From positions 1-64,000 of the forward strand of contig QANZ01042550.1 of assembly GCA_003254925.1 (NCBI GenBank): 64,000 nucleotides of DNA, in the 5' to 3' direction. The stretch is from Chamaecrista fasciculata. Lineage: Eukaryota; Streptophyta; Magnoliopsida; Fabales; Fabaceae. Positions 34,060 through 44,235 of this stretch are shown here, in pieces (positions within the stretch are counted from its first letter, which is position 1; every line of letters begins with the position of its first letter). The notes beneath the pieces are model-generated. The model searched no databases and was not told where the DNA came from. It was given only the letters and a program-made list of their open reading frames with translations. The position numbers and the translations under genes were made by a program.

Positions 34060-34510
34060 AATGAATATTTGAAGCTTGAATGATTCAGAGTCTGAGGTGT
34101 AAATCAAGCTTCAGCGATTCTTGTGGGATAAGCCAAAAGGATCATTGAGGAGGATGAAAGAACAGTCATAACAAGCAAGGAAGAAGTAGAAGCAAGTGGA
34201 CTCTCTAATTCACAATATCTTCAAGCATTATTAGGCAGTCATCAGAATGCACACAAAAGAATGTTGAGAATTAATTAATGTGGAGAAGATGTCTCTTGTT
34301 TCTGCTTCTTCCGTGCTTGCATATGACAGTTCTTTCATCTTCCACGATGATCATTTTGTTGCTTTATCCCAAATCCACAAGTTTTTTGGGGTTAAAAGAA
34401 ACTTGAAACTTGAAGAGGATAAGTTCAACTTTCTCGAAGAGGATAAGTTCAACTTTTTTTTTTTTCATTTCCACTCGTTTAGAGTGGAATGGATCCTTTT
34501 TGAAGGATGT
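34060..34510. pseudogene. Zinc-finger gene relic 1, rearranged
   Basis: 34085-34130 retains the minus-strand C-terminus (AAATCAAGCTTCAGCGATTC). Then 34139-34200 reads on the plus strand as the N-terminus (IEEDERT, SKEEVEAS). It is followed on the plus strand by a finger remnant, QALLGSHQNAHKR, with the diagnostic QALGGH broken. 34280-34350 is an inverted copy of the N-terminus on the minus strand (MIIVEDERTV). The promoter piece with the palindrome ATCCTTTTTGAAGGAT is at 34493-34508. No cysteine pair of the finger survives, so no working protein. Confidence 0.8.
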
Positions 34511-35059
34511 GACATTAGATTCTTTTTTTAATAATATTATTATTGAATCACATTATGGTTTAATAAAGTTCGATTACTATATATGCATAAATAATTTGTC
34601 ATAAATATAAATAACATGTTTTTTTTTTATATGATTACTAATCTTTTATTCTCTATCTATCAGTCGCATAATCAAAACTTCAAAATTCATCAAATTAAAG
34701 TTAATATGACGGCACAGTATATTACGTTTTACGTACTGTAAACATGACTTTTAAGCATTATTAATTTCGTGCCTTCTGGCCAAAAAAAAAATCGTGACTT
34801 GGTTTGATTTCGTGACTAGAAACCACACTGATTTAGTAGAAAATTTTGGTTTAATTTAAGTAATTTTTTTAATCCTTCTACGATCAACTCAAGATTGACT
34901 GGTTGAATTTTATTTGATCTAGTGGAACCATTGACCTGCAAATATGTCATTTCTTTAGGGAAAAAATACATATTTTTTTTTGGTATAAAGTATATACATA
35001 TTTTTTTTTAATAAATTACTCGTAGTATGAGTTCAATAGTTAATTAACTACTTAACTAC
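34511..35059. repeat. Upstream flank of relic 1 (array repeat)
   Basis: Matches 50220-50650: CTATCTATCAGT, AAACATGACTTTTAAGCATT, GATCAACTCAAGATTGACT, GGAACCATTGACCTGCAAAT. No gene. It is broken at 35074 by the LINE. Confidence 0.7.
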
Positions 35060-35758
35060 AATAATATGATTATGAAAACTCAATGAGTCTTGGTGGGAAG
35101 TTAAGAGAAAACTCTTCGTGAGTTCTCATCCCAAACCCTAAGGGTTCCGATATCCCCCCTTCAACCAAATTTCCAACCTATCGTGTTCATCCTCCTGAAT
35201 GATTGCTGTCTAATCATACCTAAAGCCTAATCGTTCTTTTACCCTTTGCTTAATTACCTTTAGCTAGCAGTTTTAGCAACTAAAATCGGAGCGTTTTTTC
35301 GGCAGCATTTATTGGATGCATTTATTGGCCTCGAGTTGCACGGCGCCTTTAATCCTTCTCTGAACCGTCAGATTTCAACCGGTTTGCCTTCTCTTATCTC
35401 TCTCTTCTATTCCTGTTTTGTAATCATTGATCCGATATCTCTGCTGCTTAACTTCTTTGATGCTTTTGAATTAATATTTGGTCTTTCACTCTGCATATCC
35501 CCTAAGCCCTTTCTCCTTGATCCTATTGCTCTATCCCATCATTTCCTCTAATTTTTTCTTTCAAGCCTTCGTCTCTCTCCTTTTCTTGTTGGTCCTCGCT
35601 CCTCTGCTCAGATTAAACCTCTGCTCCGTCGCCTTGATTCTGCTTCCCTAAGTCTTTCTACCTCAGTCTGCAACTCTAATTGCTGCTCTAGCCTGACAGT
35701 TGTGTGCGCATAGCCTCTCTACCTTTTCGCATCTTGTTATTCTCTCTGCACTTCAAAT

Positions 35759-38263
35759 ATGACGACCTTAGAAGAGTTGTCTCTTCCATCTAAAATCTAT
35801 ACTCCTCCTCATAAGCGCCAACGCTCTTTTCACCCGAACAAAAAACCAAAGAATCCCATGGAAAACAATAACCCTCGAGAATTTGGATGGGTGGAGTCAA
35901 GTGACTCTGACCATGAGATTGATATTGACGAAATTCAAGATCGTGAGAATGCAACCCAACCTCGTTCCCCCCCTCGACGTCACATTGCTAGAGGTCCGGT
36001 GATACGTATCCACAGCCAAACCACTCAAGACTATCGCCGTTTCTGGCGACAATGTCTTATTGGGACGTTCGTTGACTGTCGCCGTTTCACTGTGCGACGA
36101 ATGCAAGCACTAATCAATAGTTTATGGAATCTTCGTGGTAGTGTCAGAGTTGTTGGGTCCTCAGCTAATAATTTTGTTCTTCACTTTTCCAATAATGAAG
36201 ATCGTATGTTCATCGTTCAGGAAGGACCTTGGTCTATCCAGGGAGGTCTCCTTTTCCTCTCCCCCTGGGAGCCAAACCTTGTGCTAACGGACTATCGTGT
36301 TTCGGAGATTCCGGTATGGATACAATTGTGGGGCATTCCCTTGGAGTTCCAAACGCCGGCGGTAGCTAGTGCTCTCGGGTCTATTATGGGAGTGTGCTTA
36401 GATGTAGACTGGACTCCAGACTTTCCTCGAAACCTCAGGTTTATGAGAATAAGAGTGAGAATTCCGGTGGATAGTCCACTGCTAATGGGCTTTGCTCTGA
36501 ACACTGACGGAGAACAAATGATTTGGGTTCAATGTCGGTATGAGCGCATTTTTAGAATCTGTATGGGATGTGGTAGGATCGGACACACACACCCGGCTTG
36601 TGATTGGCATGAGCAGAGGATTCAGGCCACCATGCAAAGCCAGATGAATCGCATCAACGCCCGTTTTGGTCTGCAAATTGGTTTCATCGTGTCTCGGCTA
36701 CACTTCGTTAACCAAGCTCGTCGTTATCTTCACCATCAAAATAGGCGTACCACTCGCCTATCTGTCCATCTCCGGGGTAATGAGTGGTTTTATGAGCCTT
36801 TACAACATCCTCCCCTGAATTTTGATTTTGACCCCCATGCTTTCTTCAACGAGGATGGAGATTATGGGGACCATAATTATGAACAGCGTCGACGTGGCAC
36901 CATGGCCTCTGCTCCTGAAGGAGACCACCTGTTCCCCATTGAGGTCCCTGTTCCCGACATGGAAGAAGACCCGATGGAATGGGAGGAGGATGAAGACCAT
37001 GAGGATGGTGACGGCTTTATTCCTGGTTTCATTCCTGAAAACCCTGATGCTCAGACAGACAACGTGGACCCCAGCCCTGCTCTTCCTACTGGCACAGTGT
37101 TAACCTCTGACTCCAGCCCTGAAAGTGTCGATATTTTTCTGCTACCAAACTTGCCCCTAACTGAACCATCCTCTCCTGATAGGATCATTTCTGATGTCTC
37201 TGACCAGAGGGAAGTGATTACTGAAGAACAAATGTCTGAAATGGAAAACGATCCTGATCTGAAGGAGATTGCCCATAAATATTACCGAACCCCCACACCC
37301 ATTTTTTTACCTGTTCCTTTCCGGTCCATTCCCCCAGGAACACCTACTGAAGATATCCCTTATAATGATCCTCAATCTTTCGGGTACGTGGACCTGGGAT
37401 TTGGTGAAGTTGGGCTCGCTAGTGGACATGTCTCTTGGGATCCGGTAAACTATCCTTTATTCGACTCCAACAATCAACTCCAATCTTGCTATGAAAAGGA
37501 TTTTTGGGAAGGATGTAAGACCATTTCTGAGACTGAGATAGTACCACATGAATCCTTTATGCGAAATATTCCCACCAATAATGATTATGAAGCAGGACCA
37601 TCAGGAGCCTCTGGAAGTAACTCTGATAATGATTTCATGGTTGTTGGGACCATTTCTGCTGTCCCCAACAGTACACCTACTGATACTCCCCCTAACACCT
37701 CCTCAGGGGACCCACACATGCATGACCTCCCTGTGTCCACGTTGGGCAATGTCAACCCCCCTTGCATGATCGTCGAACCCACAGCATACACCATGCTTCG
37801 ACAAATCTGGAACCAAATCAGCTATAACAGCGAGGTTGGTGGAAATTCTTCGGGCCTTCTCATGCCGCCAATAATCACTGCTGAATTCCCTAATCCGGTT
37901 TCAAGCGAATACACCATCCACAACGATGAAACAAGCAGGAAGCGTTTTTTCGACTGTCTTAACATAAACTTTACAGCGAATCCCTGCTCCAAAAAACTAA
38001 AAATCGAGCCTGTTGAGTTCACCAGTGATAATGAACATCTCCCCTTGAAGAAACGCAAAGCTGTCATTGAAGAGCTTGCCGAAGAGGATGAACTTATGGT
38101 TTCCCCAAAACGATCCAGATCTTCTGACCCTGCTGATTCTTCACCATCCTCAACTCACGGACCTGATTTGGACAATGAGATTGAAGAACTGATTAAGCTG
38201 CTTGAGAGTTTTCATGTTGGTTTTGGGCGGGTTGTACCAAAACAACCCCCCAAGTGGCCATGA
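35759..38263 (+). CDS. LINE ORF1 protein (DUF4283 / CCHC zinc knuckle)
   Basis: 834 aa. Residues about 80-235 form the DUF4283-type RNA-binding domain seen in plant L1 ORF1 (FWRQCLIGTF, GPWSIQGGLLFLSPW, IPVWIQLWGIPLEF). It is followed by a CCHC knuckle with C268, C271, H276 and C281. The N-terminus is basic (PPHKRQRSFHPNKKP). Residues about 365-830 are long, acidic and serine/proline-rich, with basic patches near the end (SKKLKIEP, LKKRKAV). This is probably disordered and could carry nuclear localisation signals. The protein should package the LINE RNA. The TGA stop overlaps the ORF2 ATG. Confidence 0.93.
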   Translation: MTTLEELSLPSKIYTPPHKRQRSFHPNKKPKNPMENNNPREFGWVESSDSDHEIDIDEIQDRENATQPRSPPRRHIARGPVIRIHSQTTQDYRRFWRQCLIGTFVDCRRFTVRRMQALINSLWNLRGSVRVVGSSANNFVLHFSNNEDRMFIVQEGPWSIQGGLLFLSPWEPNLVLTDYRVSEIPVWIQLWGIPLEFQTPAVASALGSIMGVCLDVDWTPDFPRNLRFMRIRVRIPVDSPLLMGFALNTDGEQMIWVQCRYERIFRICMGCGRIGHTHPACDWHEQRIQATMQSQMNRINARFGLQIGFIVSRLHFVNQARRYLHHQNRRTTRLSVHLRGNEWFYEPLQHPPLNFDFDPHAFFNEDGDYGDHNYEQRRRGTMASAPEGDHLFPIEVPVPDMEEDPMEWEEDEDHEDGDGFIPGFIPENPDAQTDNVDPSPALPTGTVLTSDSSPESVDIFLLPNLPLTEPSSPDRIISDVSDQREVITEEQMSEMENDPDLKEIAHKYYRTPTPIFLPVPFRSIPPGTPTEDIPYNDPQSFGYVDLGFGEVGLASGHVSWDPVNYPLFDSNNQLQSCYEKDFWEGCKTISETEIVPHESFMRNIPTNNDYEAGPSGASGSNSDNDFMVVGTISAVPNSTPTDTPPNTSSGDPHMHDLPVSTLGNVNPPCMIVEPTAYTMLRQIWNQISYNSEVGGNSSGLLMPPIITAEFPNPVSSEYTIHNDETSRKRFFDCLNINFTANPCSKKLKIEPVEFTSDNEHLPLKKRKAVIEELAEEDELMVSPKRSRSSDPADSSPSSTHGPDLDNEIEELIKLLESFHVGFGRVVPKQPPKWP

Positions 38264-41200
38264 TTGTCATTAGCTGGAATTGTCGTGGATTAGGAAAATC
38301 CACGACAAAACGAAGGCTCAAGAATTTATGCTTAGATCTCAAACCCGACTTTCTTTGCCTTCAAGAAACCAAATGTAATGAATCTGTTATTAGGAAGCTT
38401 GCTTTTATGTTCAACTTTAGTTACTTTTTTTGTGTTAATTCAGTTGGTAGAAGTGGAGGGCTAGCTGTGTTTTGGAATGACCCTCTTAGGTTTGATGTAA
38501 TTGATGCCTCAAATAATTGGATTCATGGTAGACTATATTCTAGTTACTTTAGCTGCTTCTTTACAAATGTTTATGGTCCGCCACAAAGACATGAAAGGTT
38601 CAAATTGTGGGACTTCATTGAGAACTTTGATGATGAGGATAATGCATGGTTACTGATTGGTGATTTTAATCAAGTCCTAAAAGCCAATGAAAAATCTTCA
38701 GGAGGTTCTAAGGTTTTGGGGGCAAGCAGGCCCCTAAATCTTCTTAGTAACTTGGGCTTCATGGAAATCGCCTGTATGGGAAACAAGTACACCTGGTCTA
38801 ACAACCGTAAGGGAGACGACCTTGTCCTTGAGAAAATTGACAGAGCATGGTGTAATTTAAAATGGATGAACATGTTTGAACATTCAAACCTAGAGGCTCT
38901 CCCTATTGCAGCATCGGATCATTCGCCTTTAATTCTGCGCACTAGCCCACCTCTACGAATGACAAAACCAAAGTTCAAATTTGAGGCTTTCTGGCTTTTA
39001 CATGACGAGTGTAATGCTATCGTCCACAATGTTTGGCGCTCCAGAGAAAATGATCAACATCCAGGGTCTGCTAGCTTCAAGTTGGTTAACAAGATCAATT
39101 CAACCTCTAAAGCCCTCAAACACTGGAATAAACATGAATTTGGTAATCTTAGATACCAAGTACGGGAGTGTGAAGAAAAGCTTAAGGCAACCCAACGGAC
39201 TTACCAGGATAACATGAACCCGAACACTCAATTTGAGGAAACTTGGACTAGGAAGCGCTTAGAATTCCTTTTAAATTGTGAACAACTTTTCTGGGCACAA
39301 CGTGCAAAACAGATGTGGCTCGTCAATGGTGACCGTAACACAAAGTACTTCCATAGCATTGTAAACCAAAGGAGAAACAAATCCCGTATAGTGGCTCTAA
39401 AAGATGACACAGGGGCTTGGGTTCATGAACACAAGGAGATCCTTAATCTTTCCCGATCATTCTTTTGTAACCTCTTCTCTAACAATATTCAAGAGGACAG
39501 TAATCTCAACAGGAAAATTATCAGGGAGTCGGGTATTCCTACTTTAACGGAGGAGCACATCTCTTCTCTTAACAACCCTATTACTAGAATGGAGATCGAG
39601 AATGCAATCTTCCAAATGGACGGTTACAAGGCCCCAGGGCCGGATGGTCTCCCTGCTATTTTCTATCAACACTTTTGGCCAACAGTTGGAGAGGACCTGA
39701 TAAGAATGGTTAGTTCCTTTTTCCATTCCGGGCACTTATTAAAGGAGTTAAACAAGACAACTGTCGTCCTCATACCTAAGGGCGACAATCAACAGAGTTG
39801 CAAGGACTTCAGGCCAATTAGTTTATGCAACGTGGCTTATAAAACTATCTCAAAGGTGCTTACCAACAGGCTACAAAGTTTCCTTGGAGACCTGATCACT
39901 CCTTATCAGAACGCCTTTGCTAAAGGGCGATCTATAACTGACAATGTTCTGGTCGCTCATGAAGTCTTGAGGTACTTACGGAGACACAAGAAAGGGAAAA
40001 CTTTCTGGACCAGTGTTAAAATCGACCTCCAGAAGGCCTACGACAAGATTTCCTGGAATTTCTTGCAGGATGTTCTGATCGAGATGAAGTTTCCCCCGCA
40101 CTGGGTTAAATTGATTATGGAGTGTGTCACTACAGTTACAACCAGAATCGCGGTAAATGGAGATCTTACTGAAAGTTTCAAGCCTAGAGCGGGACTCCGT
40201 CAAGGCGATCCTATATCCCCATATCTGTTTATTCTCTGCATGAATGTCCTGTCTGCAACTCTTATGAAGAAGCAGGAATCCGGCAAGATCAAAGGTATCA
40301 AAGTGTCCAGAACTGCACCGGCAATCAACCACTTGATTTATGCTGATGACATCCTCCTTTTCTTCAAAGCTGAGCTTTGCTCAATTGAGGAATTCAAAGA
40401 TATTTTTGAGAATTTTGGGAAGGTCTCGGGGCTTCAGATTAATCCTTCAAAGTCCGAGATCACGTTCAGTCCTAATACTCCCAACAGGCTCAAAAAGCTC
40501 ATGGCCAAAGCTTGCAAGTTCATTAAGGTGGACAGTTTCCATAAATATCTGGGGAGCCATGTGGACGAAGCACCCAGAAGCAGGAGAATCTTTGACACGA
40601 TCTTGGAAAATCTCACGAGCAGACTCAAAGGTTGGCATGCAAAACTTCTCTCTCAATCTGCCAGGGTTGTTTTGATTAAGTCTGTCCTTTCATCTCTCCC
40701 CCTTTATCACCTGTCTTATTTTAAGCTGACGAAGCAAGAAGCCCATAAATGTGACATGATTCTCAGCAACTTCTTCTGGGGAAATAATCATGGTAAATCT
40801 TCGCCACACATGAAGAAATGGGATTTCATTTGTACTTCCAGAATGCACGGGGGACTTGGAATTCGTAAAATGGCAGAAATGAATGATGCCCTAATTGGTA
40901 GGCAGGCTTGGCGCATCCTTACTAAGCGAGAGAGCTTACTCTCGAAAATTTTCTTTTCCAAATACTGCAAGGATGAAGAGAATTTCAAGTTTGTGTGCAA
41001 TTCCCAATCCTCGAGCCTTGCAAGACCAATATGTGACAAGATTAACAGAATGATTACGCAGTGCAGATGGAGAATCGGCACAGGAAATAGTATTGTGGTT
41101 GGGAGCTCGATGTGGATTGATCCCGATGTGGTTCCGAATTCTAGAACCCTTGTTAGTCAACTAATAAATGACAATGGGGAGTGGGATGTGGACAAGGTTA

Positions 41201-42264
41201 GACAATTTTATCATGAACCTAAGGTGGCTACCATTCTTAAAACCCCTCTATCCAAGACCGGGGCCAAGGACAAAATCATTTGGAGCATTTCAAACCAGGG
41301 AGAGTTCAGTGTCAAAGAAGACTACCAACATCTACTCAATACCACTTGTACCACAAATCTGGATTGGCTCCGTTTTTGGAAATTACCTTGCCCCCCGAAG
41401 ATTCTTCTTTTTGGGTGGAAATGCATCAATAATGCACTGCCACTGGGGCTTGAGTTAATCAAGAAACATTTCCGTATCGATGGTAAATGCGCGTTTGGTT
41501 GTGATGAAATTGAAAATGCAGATCATCTTTTCCTTAATTGCCCAATCAGCAGGTGTGCTTGGTTTGGCTCGTCACTTGGTATCCACAGCGGTCAGGCATC
41601 CTCTATTGGGATCATTAGTTGGCTGGTCAACCTATTTTCTTCCATCAATAATTATAATTTCACTGTGGAAGACTTTGTCAAAATCCTTGCTTTGTTATGG
41701 GCAATCTATACAACCAGGAATGAGGCTCTGTTCCAACATGTAGAAGCCTCACCCTCGTCCATCATCAGTAGATGGAATCACTTAATTCACCCGGACATAT
41801 GGGAATGTACTGCTCCAAAAATAATAGGAAAGACGAGTTTTGCAGGCAGGAATCGCTCAGACCAAAGCTACAGGAATCTTCACACTGAAAGTTTGCTTGT
41901 CTGTTGGAGGAAGGAAAGAAACCCTAGGGTCATTAAGATGGGAATTTTTTTCTATTCTAACAACAATGCTCAACTAATTTTCCTTCACAGAGGAGATGAT
42001 GGATGCTCTATTCCTGAATGTGTGCTTATAGGAATTCGGCACTATTTATCGGGGACCTCGCACTTCATACCCAAAGGAGTCAATTTAGCTTTGCAAAAAA
42101 GGCTAACTGGGATTCAAACATCCTCCTTGGGAACCTTGGTCGAAGACATTGATCGGCTCTGCAGCCTCAACCAAATCCACCTTCGGGAGCAACCCCATAA
42201 TATAGATCTTTCTGACTATCTTTCTAGTTCTATTATTACTGTCGGTAATTTGGTAATCTGTTAA
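38260..42264 (+). CDS. LINE ORF2: endonuclease and reverse transcriptase
   Basis: 1334 aa from the ATG at 38260, which overlaps the ORF1 stop as ATGA. An upstream in-frame GTG at 38254 is not needed. An APE-type endonuclease fills residues 1-230, with N7, E36, D135/N137 in IGDFN, and D220-H221 in SDHSPL. The reverse transcriptase follows: VVLIPKGDN near 502, FRPISLCNVAYK, the first catalytic aspartate at D589 (KIDLQKAYD), GLRQGDPISPYLF, and YADD at 694-697. A zf-RVT domain (FWKLPCPPKILLFGWK) starts near 1037, with a CAFGC knuckle after it. The C-terminal 120 residues lack the obvious acidic motifs of the RNase H domain carried by many plant L1s. All catalytic residues I checked are present. 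Confidence 0.95.
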   Translation: MIVISWNCRGLGKSTTKRRLKNLCLDLKPDFLCLQETKCNESVIRKLAFMFNFSYFFCVNSVGRSGGLAVFWNDPLRFDVIDASNNWIHGRLYSSYFSCFFTNVYGPPQRHERFKLWDFIENFDDEDNAWLLIGDFNQVLKANEKSSGGSKVLGASRPLNLLSNLGFMEIACMGNKYTWSNNRKGDDLVLEKIDRAWCNLKWMNMFEHSNLEALPIAASDHSPLILRTSPPLRMTKPKFKFEAFWLLHDECNAIVHNVWRSRENDQHPGSASFKLVNKINSTSKALKHWNKHEFGNLRYQVRECEEKLKATQRTYQDNMNPNTQFEETWTRKRLEFLLNCEQLFWAQRAKQMWLVNGDRNTKYFHSIVNQRRNKSRIVALKDDTGAWVHEHKEILNLSRSFFCNLFSNNIQEDSNLNRKIIRESGIPTLTEEHISSLNNPITRMEIENAIFQMDGYKAPGPDGLPAIFYQHFWPTVGEDLIRMVSSFFHSGHLLKELNKTTVVLIPKGDNQQSCKDFRPISLCNVAYKTISKVLTNRLQSFLGDLITPYQNAFAKGRSITDNVLVAHEVLRYLRRHKKGKTFWTSVKIDLQKAYDKISWNFLQDVLIEMKFPPHWVKLIMECVTTVTTRIAVNGDLTESFKPRAGLRQGDPISPYLFILCMNVLSATLMKKQESGKIKGIKVSRTAPAINHLIYADDILLFFKAELCSIEEFKDIFENFGKVSGLQINPSKSEITFSPNTPNRLKKLMAKACKFIKVDSFHKYLGSHVDEAPRSRRIFDTILENLTSRLKGWHAKLLSQSARVVLIKSVLSSLPLYHLSYFKLTKQEAHKCDMILSNFFWGNNHGKSSPHMKKWDFICTSRMHGGLGIRKMAEMNDALIGRQAWRILTKRESLLSKIFFSKYCKDEENFKFVCNSQSSSLARPICDKINRMITQCRWRIGTGNSIVVGSSMWIDPDVVPNSRTLVSQLINDNGEWDVDKVRQFYHEPKVATILKTPLSKTGAKDKIIWSISNQGEFSVKEDYQHLLNTTCTTNLDWLRFWKLPCPPKILLFGWKCINNALPLGLELIKKHFRIDGKCAFGCDEIENADHLFLNCPISRCAWFGSSLGIHSGQASSIGIISWLVNLFSSINNYNFTVEDFVKILALLWAIYTTRNEALFQHVEASPSSIISRWNHLIHPDIWECTAPKIIGKTSFAGRNRSDQSYRNLHTESLLVCWRKERNPRVIKMGIFFYSNNNAQLIFLHRGDDGCSIPECVLIGIRHYLSGTSHFIPKGVNLALQKRLTGIQTSSLGTLVEDIDRLCSLNQIHLREQPHNIDLSDYLSSSIITVGNLVIC

Positions 42265-42312
42265 TTAGGCCTTGCTCCTTTGTCAAAAAAAAAAAAAAAT
42301 AATATGATTATG

Positions 42313-42743
42313 CGTTTAACCTGAACTATTATTGGATTGTACATAAATATATTTCTTAATTCCTAATTTATATATATAAAGATTTTTTTTAAAAAAATCT
42401 AATCAATTCCTAATAGTATGATTAACTCACATCGTAACGAGGTAAACAATGCAGGTCAAGTCCCAATTTGTTGTTTCAAAGCTTTGAAATCGGTTGGACA
42501 GCCAAACAAATTATATATTTTAACCATGAGACCTAATACAAGTGGTAATTGTTTGATTGCTTAAGGATCATGTACTAATAAGTTCAATTTTTGGGATGGT
42601 GTGTATATATGTAGGAGGTCTCATGGTGAGCCTTCTATCCATTGAATAGTGAACTCCAATATAATTTGAAGTAATTAAGATTAAATTACACTAAGATCCT
42701 TTGAATTTTAGGTCAAAGACAGAAAATACCCTTGAGTTTTATT
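42313..42743. other. Intergenic between LINE and LTR element
   Basis: No gene or element ends recognised. Confidence 0.5.
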
Positions 42744-43923
42744 TGAGAGAGGGTTTACAATTTTCTTCAGTCAAAAATTGTATTGAGAAGGGTTTGTAAT
42801 TTTTCCGTGCAAAAATTACAAATAGTGAATTTTGTCCCAGAGGGGGCCGTGGAGTAGGTCTTGAGGCACCGAACCACGTTAAAGATTTGTGTTCGTTTCT
42901 CCGTTTCCTTTTCCTTTATTTCTTGTGTGGGTTGCGCTTCCGCCCAACAAGTGGTATCAGAGCTGAGGTTGAAGTCCAGGGAGGAAGAAGGGAGAGGAAG
43001 GAGCAAGTGGGTCAGGCAGTCAGCAGAAGGTTTCGGCACTGCAACGTCAAGAGAGGTTGGTTCAGTCTAGCTTTTGATTTTAATTCCAGTTTTGAAGTTA
43101 GTTTTCTGGAATTTGGAGTGGTTGTCTGTTAGACTGTTTGTGGTTGTTGGTTGCTTGTGGTGCTGGTTATTGGCTGTTTTCTTTGGTGCTTGTTATTGGT
43201 TGTCTGTTTATATGATGATGACGACCATGAGGTTTTAAAGTTTCGTTATTTGATGGGAGAACGGAATTGAGATAAAAGATAAAAAATGGAGGTGTTGTGC
43301 GCGCAACGAGGAGAGGTTGTGCGGGTGATGAGATGCTACGTTGGCAACGAGGAGATGCTGCACAAGCAAGAAGAGATGTCATGCAGGTGAAGAGATACCG
43401 TGCTGACGATGTTGTGCAAGCGACGAGGAGATGCCACACAGATTATTTGAGGGAGGACTACAGTGTTCTCGGAGATGGAAATCAGAAAGCTGAGTATGTA
43501 GAGAGGTCAGTTTTTCTGATAGAGTTTGATTATGTGGAACGTTGAATGAAGGGAGGATTTGTTGGGCTTTCTTTCAAAGTCCCACATCGTGTGGGAATAA
43601 AATTGAGGGGGTGAGAGACTTGTATAAATAGGAGTGAGGTATGAGCTTCTTTGGCACCACAACTTACATAGAAATCCTAATGGGTGTATTGGGGTTTGGG
43701 TAGTTGTGAGTCATTTTTGAGAGAGGGTTTGCAATTTTCTCCAGTCAAAAATTGTATTGAGGAGAGTTTGTAATTTTTCCGTGCAAAAATTACAAATAGT
43801 GAATTTAGTTCCAGAGGGGGCCGTAGAGTAGGTCTTGAGGCACCGAACCACGTTAAAGATTTGTGTTCGTTTCTCCGTTTCCTCTTCCTTTATTTCTTGT
43901 GTGGGTTGCGCTTCCGCCCAACA
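42744..43923 (+). mobile_element. Small LTR-retrotransposon fossil (TRIM/LARD-like)
   Basis: The parts are a partial left LTR (about 42744-42949), a primer-binding site TGGTATCAGAGC (42952-42963, initiator tRNA-Met type), about 600 bp of interior, a purine tract before 43560, and a full right LTR (43560-43923, 364 bp). The right LTR begins TGTTGGGC and ends GCCCAACA. The interior shows no gag or pol. The element is broken (at least one large loss), so no target duplication can be read. Roughly 8 differences over about 205 comparable LTR bases suggest moderate age. It abuts zinc-finger relic 2. Confidence 0.82.
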
Positions 43924-44235
43924 TCTGTAATGTTTGAGAAAATTTCTAATTACCCTTTGAGCATTAAGGGGTCATCAGAACGCACACAAAAGATTGAGAA
44001 ACAAAAAATTAAGAATTAATGAGAGACTACTTCTACTTCTTTCGTGCTCGCTTGACAGTTCTTTCATCCTCCACAATGATCATTTGTTCTATCCCAAATC
44101 CACAAGATTTTTGGGGTTTAAAAAAACTTCAAACTTGAAGAGGATAAGTTCAACTTTTTCTGGCTTTTTCACTTGCTTATAGTGTAAGAGTGGAATGAAT
44201 CCTTTTTGAAGGATGTGACATTATATTGGATGCTT
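43924..44235. pseudogene. Zinc-finger gene relic 2
   Basis: 43926-43940 holds an end of the inverted finger remnant (CTGTAATGTTTGAG, minus strand). 43962-43994 holds the plus-strand finger (GGGGTCATCAGAACGCACAC, encoding GHQNAHK). An inverted N-terminus follows (TTGACAGTTCTTTCATCC). The promoter palindrome ATCCTTTTTGAAGGAT is exact at 44199-44214. The rest of the left arm is replaced by the LTR element, which ends at 43923. Non-coding. Confidence 0.75.

Larger units (their letters stand above)
35075..42297 (+). mobile_element. Full-length L1-type LINE
   Basis: A 7.2-kb element with a 684-bp 5' UTR, ORF1, ORF2, a very short 3' UTR (about 20 bases) and a 13-A tail (42285-42297). Flanking 15-bp direct repeats AATAATATGATTATG (35060-35074 and 42298-42312) are identical, as expected for target-primed reverse transcription. 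Both ORFs are open end to end. It splits an array block that is continuous in the sister copy. Everything visible points to a young, possibly still competent copy. Confidence 0.93.

Noticed and set aside
35312-35551. 79-codon frame upstream of LINE ORF1
   Set aside because: It sits in the LINE 5' UTR; no motif, and plant L1s have no known third ORF there.
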